Shown here in pieces: positions 56,797 through 64,000 of a stretch of 64,000 bases of DNA. The stretch's first letter is position 1. Each line of letters opens with the position of its first letter. Source of the DNA: Helicobacter enhydrae (GTDB lineage Bacteria; Campylobacterota; Campylobacteria; Campylobacterales; Helicobacteraceae); assembly GCF_001693335.1 (NCBI RefSeq), contig NZ_CP016503.1, positions 186,001-250,000 on the forward strand, read 5' to 3'. The notes beneath the pieces were generated by a model, which was not told the DNA's origin, did not search any database, and worked only from the letters and a program-made list of their open reading frames with translations. Made by a program: the position numbers and the translations under genes.

Positions 56797-58318
56797 CTAT
56801 TCGCTTCGTTGTTTTGCGATTTTGTTCAAAGGCTTTCTGATCAGAAATAAAATCACAGCGATGGTGAATAAAATCACAACAGATTGCCCAAACACAGATG
56901 GCAATGATTCTAATTTGTCTGCTTCCACTTCTCCACCAACAAGTCCTGCAACTACATTACCCAAAGAAATAGATACAAACCAAAGCCCCATAACTTGCCC
57001 TCTAATTATTCTAGGAGCGATTTGTGTCATCAAAGATAATCCTATCGGACTCAAAGCCAATTCACCAAAAGTTAAGAATAAAAGACTTGTCACAATCCAT
57101 AGAGGAGAGACTTTCTCAACTCCACCCAAAACTACATAAGATGCAAGCATCATAATCAAAAAGCTAACGCCAGCCAATGCCAAACCTAAGGCAAATTTAG
57201 TGATACTGCCACATTCCATATTTTTCTTGGCAAGAAGTATCCAAAAATACCCAGCAATGGGTGCAAATATGATGATAAATAACGCATTGACAGACTGAAA
57301 CCAAGCTGTAGGAATTTCCCAACCAAACACTATCCTATCTGTGTAATCATGTGCAAAAAAGGTTAAAAGATGTTGGTTGTTGTTCAAAAGTAGACCAGAA
57401 AAATGCAGATGCAATAAACAAAACCAAAAAAACAATCAAACTCTTTTTTTCCTCGCTATTTAACCCTGCTAGAAAAAAGAGATAGAGAAAATAGAGCAAT
57501 GCACCCAAAGAAATAAACACAACCATTCTTTGTGCTATGGTAGTTGGATTGAGAGAAATCACACCTGTGACACATAATGCTATAAAAACAGCGATGAAAA
57601 TTGCAACGATAAACACGATGAGTCCCAAGCCTTCCTTTTTATTAACAGGTTTTTCCCAACTTTTATCCAAACCTACTTTTTCTCCAAACTCCCTAAAATC
57701 TGGAATTGTTTTGAAATAAAAGATGATTAACGCGATTAGCATTCCTATTCCACCAGCGCCAAATCCCAAATGCCAACCATATTGCTGTTGGATAGATCCG
57801 CATATAAGTGGAGCAATAAAAGCACCCAAATTGATACCCATATAAAATATGGTGAAGCCCGAATCCCTTCTTGGATCCCCATCTTTGTATAACATTCCCA
57901 CCATAATAGATGCACAAGGTTTAAAAAGTCCTGTTCCAATGACTATCAATACCAAGCCTATAAAAAACATAGTGGTATGAAATATCGCAAGTGCAATGCT
58001 TAGATGTCCAAAAGCAATCAAAACCGCACCTATAAAAGTTGCTTTCTTTTGCCCTAACCATCTATCTGCCAAAAAGCCTCCGGGTAAAGCGGCTAAATAA
58101 AGCGAACCTCCAAAGATTCCCACAATAGCACTTGCTGTAGGTCTGTCAAATCCTAGCCCACCTTTCTCAATCACTGCAATCATAAACAGAATCAAAAGAG
58201 GTCTGATTCCATAAAACGAAAACCTCTCCCAAACCTCTGTTAAGGATAAACTCATCAATGGTTTAGGATGTCCCAAAAAAGAAGAATCTAGATCTGTAGG
58301 ATTTATTTTTTTATCCAT
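56797..58318 (-). pseudogene. dtpT: POT/PTR family di-/tripeptide transporter, frameshifted
   Basis: Two overlapping frames form one DtpT-type proton-coupled peptide symporter of about 506 residues. The first piece starts at the ATG at 58318 (AAGGAGG upstream) with LGHPKPLMSLSLTEVWERFSFYGIRPLL, IGTGLFKPCASIMVG and FTIFYMGINLGAFIAPL, and stops after FWSTFEQQPTSFNLF. The second continues with AHDYTDRIVFGWEIPTAWF and TFGELALSPIGLSLM. The break is at an A6 run (57355-57360); five A residues would restore the frame. It may be a true knock-out, reversible slippage or a base-calling error. Confidence 0.85.
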
Positions 58319-58507
58319 CACTTCCTCCTTATATCGTTATTCGCCCTCCTGTCTTTATGATACCAAAAAATCATTTGAAATTACAAATCAAAGATTTGTA
58401 AAATCGTATCTGTGGCTTGAGAAATTCTATTTGTTTTGAAACTTGCTTGATGGATGAAAGCTTTGCAATGAGCGAGGGTGGGGGAGAGTGGATGTCCTAT
58501 AAGGTTT

Positions 58508-58533
58508 GGTGTGGTATAAAGGTGTGGTATAAA
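58508..58533 (+). repeat. Perfect tandem 13-bp duplication upstream of the DUF262 operon
   Basis: GGTGTGGTATAAA occurs twice in succession, about 32 bases before the ATG of the first DUF262 gene. Each unit holds a TATAAA that could serve as a -10 box, so the duplication probably lies in or next to the promoter. The 240 bases between the transporter and this operon contain no gene. Confidence 0.7.
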
Positions 58534-58564
58534 TACGATTATTTTTGATTCAAATGGAGAGGTT

Positions 58565-60403
58565 ATGGCAGATTCAAACAATCCACAAACGATTTTGAGA
58601 AGTATTGGAGAGCTTGAGGACAAAAAATTTTTCGTCCCTCATTATCAAAGGGGCTATAGATGGGGTGTCAATGAAGTCAAAGCTTTGATTGAGGATATTT
58701 GGGATTTTCATCAACATAAACAAGATGGGGATTACTACTGCTTACAACCTATCGTTGTGAAAAAAGATGGAGAAACTTATCGCGTCATTGATGGACAGCA
58801 AAGATTGACAACGATTTTTTTGATAGAGCGTTTTTTGAAAGAAGAAAAAGAAGAAAAAGAAGAAGCTTTGTTTAAAATTGAATATGAAACTCGCAAGGAT
58901 AGTTCTGATTTTTTGAAAAAAATAGCAAAAACACCAAAAGAGAGAGCAGGAAATATAGATTTTTATCATTTTGTTCAAGCTTACGACACCATAAAAGACG
59001 CTTTTGGAGGGATTGACGAAGTTGAATTTCTAGACACATTAAAAAAGCACTGCAAGGTTTTGTGGTATGAAATCGGAGAAGATGAAGATGAAATCAATGT
59101 ATTTTTGCGTCTCAATATTGGCAAAATCCCATTGCGTGAGAGTGAAAATATCAAAGCCTTGTTTTTGCTTTCAAGAGAAGATATAGATGTGAAAGATCGA
59201 GCAAGATTCTGGTATGAAAAAGAAAAAAGAGCAAGAGCAGATAATGATTTTAGATATTGTGTATTAAGCCCTATTTCAGAAAATGATATTGAAAGAGTTA
59301 GAGGCAAAGAACCTGTTTTGAAAGATGATATTCAAAGAATGGAGGTTTATCTCAAGGCTATTGCGTATGATCAAAAATCTAAAAAATCTAAAGTAAATCT
59401 TTTTGATTATTTTTATGAAATTTATAATGGCAAGAATAACAACATCACACTTGATAACAAATGGGAAGAATTAGAGAGATGTGTGCGTAATTTGGAAGGT
59501 TTTGCTTCTAATAACCAAACAAATCAAAAAATAGATAGAGAAATTTTTCATTATCTTGGGTTTTTGACATATTTAAAATTACCTCTTAGTGAAGTTTATA
59601 AACTTTGGGAAGAGAAAGCAGAATTAAGCAAAGAGCAATTTGCTGAAGTTTTACTTGAGGAAATCAGAAAATTACTAGCTAAAAAAATACAAAATTTTAT
59701 CGAAAAGAAAAAACTAAAACTTGATAAGAAACTTGATTATCTTGATGAGCTTAATTATTATGAAAACTCAGATGAAATCAAACAGATTCTCTTGTTGTGT
59801 AATTTAGAGATTTCAAATCAAAGCAACAAGTATTTTGAGTTTAATCGGTTTGTATTGGAGCAATGGAGTTTGGAACATATCCACGCACAAAAATCACAAA
59901 GTATCAAAAATAAGATTGCGAAAGAAGGGAAAGACGAAGTAATAAAATGGCTAGAAAAAGAAGTTAAGAGGTATATAAAAGAAATAGAGGAGGATAACCC
60001 ACTAATCAGTGATATTGAAAAATACATAGACAAGATCAACGGCAAAAAAGAGATAAGCAACAAAGATTTAAAAGATGATGAAATATTTAATAAGATAGAT
60101 GAATATTTCAAAAATAACCTAAGTCTGAATGAAATATCTAATCTCACTTTGTTAGATAGAAGTTCAAATTCAAGTCTTGGTAATCATATCTTTAGTGAAA
60201 AACGCAAAAAAATTGAGGAGTTAGCTAGGGGAAATAAATTTATCCCTATTTTGACTCAAAAAGTGTTTGATAAAAGTATAGAGGGGCTTGACTATTCCAC
60301 CAAAGATTTCTTTTCTAAAACAGATAGAGAGGCATATAAACAATATATCAAAGATTTGGTATCCAAATATCTAAATGATACGGAGGAAAATAATGAAAAA
60401 TAA
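58565..60403 (+). CDS. DUF262/DUF1524 protein, GmrSD-like restriction candidate
   Basis: The 612-residue product has an N-terminal DUF262 domain with FVPHYQRGYRW (about 23-33) and the nucleotidase-like signature VIDGQQRLTTIFLIERF (75-90). The C-terminal third resembles DUF1524, a His-Me finger nuclease: SLEHIHAQKSQ (about 435-445) and LTLLDRSSNSSLGNHIFSEKR (about 528-548). This is the one-chain form of GmrSD/SspE-type modification-dependent restriction. The composition is AT-rich and Lys/Glu-rich compared with the flanking genes, indicating transfer. The second DUF262 gene begins 11 bases before its end. Confidence 0.85.
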   Translation: MADSNNPQTILRSIGELEDKKFFVPHYQRGYRWGVNEVKALIEDIWDFHQHKQDGDYYCLQPIVVKKDGETYRVIDGQQRLTTIFLIERFLKEEKEEKEEALFKIEYETRKDSSDFLKKIAKTPKERAGNIDFYHFVQAYDTIKDAFGGIDEVEFLDTLKKHCKVLWYEIGEDEDEINVFLRLNIGKIPLRESENIKALFLLSREDIDVKDRARFWYEKEKRARADNDFRYCVLSPISENDIERVRGKEPVLKDDIQRMEVYLKAIAYDQKSKKSKVNLFDYFYEIYNGKNNNITLDNKWEELERCVRNLEGFASNNQTNQKIDREIFHYLGFLTYLKLPLSEVYKLWEEKAELSKEQFAEVLLEEIRKLLAKKIQNFIEKKKLKLDKKLDYLDELNYYENSDEIKQILLLCNLEISNQSNKYFEFNRFVLEQWSLEHIHAQKSQSIKNKIAKEGKDEVIKWLEKEVKRYIKEIEEDNPLISDIEKYIDKINGKKEISNKDLKDDEIFNKIDEYFKNNLSLNEISNLTLLDRSSNSSLGNHIFSEKRKKIEELARGNKFIPILTQKVFDKSIEGLDYSTKDFFSKTDREAYKQYIKDLVSKYLNDTEENNEK

Positions 60404-62714
60404 AAAATATACACTCAAAACATGGCTTGATGATTTGCTAAAAAAAGAATGCCAAGTGAGGATTCCACCACTTCAGAGGGACTATGCACAAGGTAGGACA
60501 TCTCAAAAGCATATCGCACAAAGTTTTTTGAATGCTATTTTTGAGGTTTTGAAAGGAAATGGCAAGTTGCACATTGATTTTATCTATGGCTATCAAAAAG
60601 ACAATGGATTCTATTTGATTGATGGACAGCAAAGGATGACTACGCTATGGCTATTACATCTTTTGCTTTACAAAAAAGACAAAAACGATAAAGAAAATCA
60701 GATTGATCATAACGAATGGCTTAAAAATTTTTCTTATAGTGTGCGTGAAAGTTCTAGTCTTTTTTGTAAAAATTTGCTTGAGAAAGATTTTGATACGGGA
60801 TCAAAAAGCATAAGCGAAGCAATTAGAGCTAAGGGAAGCGAGTTTGTCGAAGCAGAAGATTTGCATAATGATGCAACAATCAAAGCAATGCTCAATATGT
60901 TAGATTGGATTAATGAGAAAATCAAAAAGTGTGATAAAGACATTGAAGTTTTGATTGACAACCTAGAAAACATCACATTTAGTGTATTTGATATGGGTGA
61001 GTTTGCTTTGGGAGAAGAGCTATATATCAAAATGAATGCTAGAGGGAAACAGCTCAGCAAATATGAGAATCTTAAGGCATTTTTTGAAAAAGACATCTCT
61101 GATATAGCGTTGCTTGGTCGCATAGATACACAATGGAGTGATTATTTTTTTGATTCTAAGAAACCAGAAACTTTTGATATTAGAGGAAGGAATTTTTTGC
61201 ATTATGCGACATTGTTTTTTTGTCTAGAAAATTTGCAAGATGATAAAGAGCAGATTCTAAAAGATTGGATTTCTAAGCCAAATCGCCCAGTAGAAGAGAA
61301 GTATTATGCTCCATTAAAAGAGTGTGGCAATATACAATTGCTCGATAACCTTATTGCACTTTGTGAATCATTTAAAGATAATAAAAAAATGGATTTATTG
61401 TTAAAACCTAAAACATCGAGTTTTTTTGATGGACAGAATGGTTTGAATGAAGTAGAAATATGCTATTTCATTTCACTGCTTTGCTATGTCGAGAAAATCA
61501 AAAGTGTAGATGGGGTAATTGAAGATAATCTTATAGATTATTTGAGAGTTTCTAGGCATTTTATCGAGAACCGCCCTTCAGCAACACCAAATATCAAACT
61601 ACTCTACAAGCTTTTCAAACATCTCTCTAGCTCTGTCAATACCACAAATATTTATGGAGTCTTAAAAAAACCCGAATCGGCTTATACATTTGAAGATGAC
61701 AAAAAGTTTTATAAAAAAATTTATGACAATGAGGTGCGTAAAGCTGAATTAATAGTAGAAAGTCGCAAGGGGGAAAATGATTGGGAGAGTATCTTAGATA
61801 AGACAAGTGATCACCCAAGTTTAATCGGACGCGTAAAATTCTTGATTGATTTTGCAGATGAAAAAGCAAAAGAATATGCAGATAAAGCAAATAAAAAATT
61901 AGAGATATTTAAGCAATATGCCGAAATCACAATGTTAATTTTGAGTAAAGATTTTCTTGAAAACAATCTCCCTCTTTTTCAAAGAGCTTTGTTGAGTATA
62001 GAGGATTATGGTTTTTGTAAATCATCAAATAGCTTTTATGGAAGTTGCAAGCATTTGAATTATGAGGATAGACAAGATTGGCATTGGATTTTAAGTGGAA
62101 ATTATGGAGGCAAGCGTAAGCCAACTGAGGCTTTTAAAATTCTACTAGAGAAACTATCAAATTATATCAATGGACAAAACTTTACTATCGACAAGATTAA
62201 ATTAGGGCTTGAAGCAATAATTAAAGGTTGTGTTTTGTCAGAAAAATCTTGGTGGGAACAACTGATGATAAGTGAAGAAGAGATGTTTAAATTTATAGCT
62301 TCTGGACGCATAAAGTTTATAACTTATGATCGAGAAGGAGAGTGGTATTACTATAGAATTGAATTACTAATGGGGGCAAGGAAAAGAGTGGAAAATTTGA
62401 AGAAAATCCGTGATTTATTGAATTATGCGTTTTATCATTTTTGCAAAAAGGTTTGTGGAGAAAATAGTATCAGTGGCTATAAATATTCGGAAAAAAGTGG
62501 AAAGCCACATTTTACGCTAAAAGGCGAGAATGTTGTTTGTGATATTGAAAACAATACTATTGAAATTGGAAACAAGAAATTTGAACTTGAATACAACAAT
62601 CTTTTCAAAGAATTCAAAGAAATTCTTTTGGAAAAATTCCAAGATGAAATAAACACAAACACGATAAATCGCAATTATGAGGAATACTATTCTAAGCATT
62701 TAACGCTAAGCTAA
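60393..62714 (+). CDS. DUF262 protein, partner of the upstream gene
   Basis: The 773-residue product starts at ATG 60393 with GGAGG upstream. It has its own DUF262 motifs, VRIPPLQRDYAQG (22-34) and LIDGQQRMTTLWLLHLLLY (75-93), then EELYIKMNARGKQLSKYENLK, a typical continuation of the domain. No His-Me finger is evident in the C-terminal half, which instead has DWHWILSGNYGGKRK and a Trp/Tyr-rich end. The overlapping, co-oriented arrangement suggests the two proteins work together. Each is far longer than the E. coli GmrS subunit. Confidence 0.82.
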   Translation: MKNKKYTLKTWLDDLLKKECQVRIPPLQRDYAQGRTSQKHIAQSFLNAIFEVLKGNGKLHIDFIYGYQKDNGFYLIDGQQRMTTLWLLHLLLYKKDKNDKENQIDHNEWLKNFSYSVRESSSLFCKNLLEKDFDTGSKSISEAIRAKGSEFVEAEDLHNDATIKAMLNMLDWINEKIKKCDKDIEVLIDNLENITFSVFDMGEFALGEELYIKMNARGKQLSKYENLKAFFEKDISDIALLGRIDTQWSDYFFDSKKPETFDIRGRNFLHYATLFFCLENLQDDKEQILKDWISKPNRPVEEKYYAPLKECGNIQLLDNLIALCESFKDNKKMDLLLKPKTSSFFDGQNGLNEVEICYFISLLCYVEKIKSVDGVIEDNLIDYLRVSRHFIENRPSATPNIKLLYKLFKHLSSSVNTTNIYGVLKKPESAYTFEDDKKFYKKIYDNEVRKAELIVESRKGENDWESILDKTSDHPSLIGRVKFLIDFADEKAKEYADKANKKLEIFKQYAEITMLILSKDFLENNLPLFQRALLSIEDYGFCKSSNSFYGSCKHLNYEDRQDWHWILSGNYGGKRKPTEAFKILLEKLSNYINGQNFTIDKIKLGLEAIIKGCVLSEKSWWEQLMISEEEMFKFIASGRIKFITYDREGEWYYYRIELLMGARKRVENLKKIRDLLNYAFYHFCKKVCGENSISGYKYSEKSGKPHFTLKGENVVCDIENNTIEIGNKKFELEYNNLFKEFKEILLEKFQDEINTNTINRNYEEYYSKHLTLS

Positions 62715-62767
62715 TAGCCAAAGCCTATTAGCTTTAATCTTTCTTTGTAGATTCTATTCCAAAGGGA

Positions 62768-63820
62768 TTATTTACAAATTGAAAAAGCTATATCAAAGCC
62801 TCTGTTAATTTCTTCAAGCTTCTTTTGTGTTATTGCTCTGCCTCTATGCTTACCACTTATCAGTTCTCCTGCCTTATATTCAAGCTCAAAGAGTAGATCT
62901 CCATTTTCATCATAGCCTTTTGCTATGCCATCAATCTTGTTATTTTTGTAAGGAATTTCACTTTTTGATTTTCCATTGTTGTAGTAGCCTCTTTCTAACC
63001 CCTTGCGTTTGTCATTTTTGTAAAAGGTTTCTACGGCTAATGCTCCATTTTCGTGGAATCTTTTTGCTATGCCCTCAATCTTGTCATTTTTATAGAATAT
63101 TTCACCCCTTAGCTTTCCATTGCCGTGGTAGAGTTTGCTTATTCCCTCGCGTTTGCCGTTTTTGTAAAAAGTTTCTGCGACCAATATTTCTTCGCCGCGG
63201 TATCGCTTTTCTATGCCATTGGGTAAGCCATCTTTGTAAGGAATCACAAACCTTAGCTCTCCATTATGAAACACTTTTTGCACCCCTTCTATGATTTTGT
63301 CGTTTTTGTAGAATGCTTGAAATTCCAATACTCCATTTTTATCATAATGTTTTTGGATGCCATCTTTTTTGTCGTTTTTGTAGAAAATCTCACTTGCCAA
63401 AACCCCATTTTCGTAGTAATTTTTTTCTACTCCATCTTTCTTGCTTTTTTTGTAAAAGACTTCTCTCCTTAACTTTCCATTTTCATAGAATGTTTTGGCT
63501 ATGCCATTGCGTCTATCGTTTTTGCGAAAAAATTCCTGTCTCAATTTTCCACTTTTGGGATAATAAATCTTCTCAAACCCCTCACGCTTATCATTTTTAT
63601 AAAAAGCCTCCCACCCCAATTTTTTATTTCCATAATAGATTTGTGCCACTCCATTGCATTTGCCATTTTTGAAAGGGATTTTATGTAGCTCCTCATTACA
63701 ATAGATCTCTTGCACTTCATCAAGCATATGAAAGTTTAATTTTCTGCACTCTTGCACAATGAGCTGGAATCGTATCTCAAATTGCTCCAATTCTATATCA
63801 TCCAAAAAATCCAACAGCAT
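62768..63820 (-). CDS. MORN-type (YwqK-like) repeat protein
   Basis: The 350-residue protein has a short helical N-terminus (LDFLDDIELEQFEIRFQLIV) and about 12 repeats of 22-24 residues with consensus FYKNDKREGIAKRFHENGKL. This matches the MORN_2 variant in proteins annotated as YwqK-family antitoxins. No signal peptide or membrane helix is present. It converges on the DUF262 operon with 53 bases between. An antitoxin or immunity role is known only for some relatives and would be inference here. Confidence 0.8.
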   Translation of the reverse strand: MLLDFLDDIELEQFEIRFQLIVQECRKLNFHMLDEVQEIYCNEELHKIPFKNGKCNGVAQIYYGNKKLGWEAFYKNDKREGFEKIYYPKSGKLRQEFFRKNDRRNGIAKTFYENGKLRREVFYKKSKKDGVEKNYYENGVLASEIFYKNDKKDGIQKHYDKNGVLEFQAFYKNDKIIEGVQKVFHNGELRFVIPYKDGLPNGIEKRYRGEEILVAETFYKNGKREGISKLYHGNGKLRGEIFYKNDKIEGIAKRFHENGALAVETFYKNDKRKGLERGYYNNGKSKSEIPYKNNKIDGIAKGYDENGDLLFELEYKAGELISGKHRGRAITQKKLEEINRGFDIAFSICK

Positions 63821-64000
63821 ATCAACTCCTTAAATTTATTGTCAAATGGATCTGCAATGTTAATCCAAAAGCACCTTTGCTTTGCCAAAGATTCTGAAAT
63901 GATCGATAGGTATGTGTTGGGCAAAGCCAGTGTTTGGTATGCCCAATCGATAGTTTGAAGTTTGATTATTCGAAATATCGCAAGATCTCATAGCCACCTT
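63821..64000. other. Window end without a supported gene
   Basis: The last 180 bases hold the probable leader of the MORN-type gene and an inverted repeat TTGGGCA ... TGCCCAA (about 63920-63945) with a 16-base loop. A + strand frame ending at 63958 has no ribosome-binding site and mostly overlaps the MORN gene. Confidence 0.3.

Noticed and set aside
63752-63958. 68-codon + strand ORF at the window end
   Set aside because: Its first third is antisense to the MORN gene start, and there is no ribosome-binding site. The inverted repeat inside it suggests noncoding DNA.

Overview
The window is a piece of a Helicobacter chromosome (Campylobacterota), probably not H. pylori itself. The evidence is long runs of genes in the order I know from H. 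pylori: rplI-hslV-hslU-era-csd6, an HP0242/HP0241-like pair followed by ispB-hemA-proS, tatD-mltD-rlpA-kdsC-lptC-lptA-engB-mrdA, and pseB-coaBC-HP0842. Other support comes from Helicobacter-style outer-membrane proteins, frequent TTG/GTG starts, tight 4-bp gene overlaps and poly-G/C contingency tracts. I cannot name the species. A cgtA-like N-acetylgalactosaminyltransferase, WbpB/WbpD-like genes and BspA-like (DUF285) repeats are accessory to that core.

Layout. 1-1787: end of an AzgA-type purine permease, fliQ, murB. 1779-3416 (minus): a CptA-type phosphoethanolamine transferase broken by a C8 tract and a second frameshift. 3460-9928: ispG, lpxB, then the minus-strand block rplI-hslV-hslU-era-csd6. 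10001-10573: a lipoprotein. 10.8-11.3 kb: G-rich palindromic repeats. 11463-20456: gapA, a beta-barrel outer-membrane protein, rnpB (minus strand, with a clear promoter), a three-gene RND efflux system, and a cgtA-like gene that is out of frame at a C9 tract. 20.5-22.1 kb: a gene-poor block with inverted copies of the same repeats. 22175-28020: dnaB and a 1465-residue autotransporter. 28030-33435: HP0242/HP0241-like genes, ispB, hemA, an unusually short proS, fxsA and hemC.

33.6-38.5 kb is an AT-richer accessory island: a 25-residue-repeat DUF285 protein, an unrecognised minus-strand ORF abutting a plus-strand gene fragment, small membrane proteins, and a tandem family of three outer-membrane proteins with the stub of a fourth. 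38547-50347 returns to core envelope genes (yhcH, tatD, mltD, rlpA, kdsC, lptC, lptA, engB, a GNAT acetyltransferase, mrdA, pseB, coaBC, uppS). 50314-54572 (minus) is a sugar and flippase operon (fcl, wbpB-like, wbpD-like, pglK/wzk-like). After a decayed repeat copy come pepP and a frameshifted POT peptide transporter. The right end (58.5-62.7 kb) is a low-GC two-gene DUF262 operon resembling GmrSD/SspE-type restriction, followed by a MORN-type repeat protein.

Functionally the window is dominated by cell-envelope work: lipid A (lpxB, kdsC, lptA/lptC, the PEtn transferase), peptidoglycan (murB, csd6, mltD, rlpA, mrdA, uppS), surface sugars (pseB, wbpB/D, fcl, cgtA) and outer-membrane proteins. 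Two of the surface-modifying genes are frame-broken at homopolymeric C/G tracts. The best candidates for something under-described are the DUF262 gene pair, the G-rich palindromic repeats that bracket the 11-20 kb segment in inverted orientation, the CgtA-like gene, and the short ORFs at 35.3-36.1 kb.
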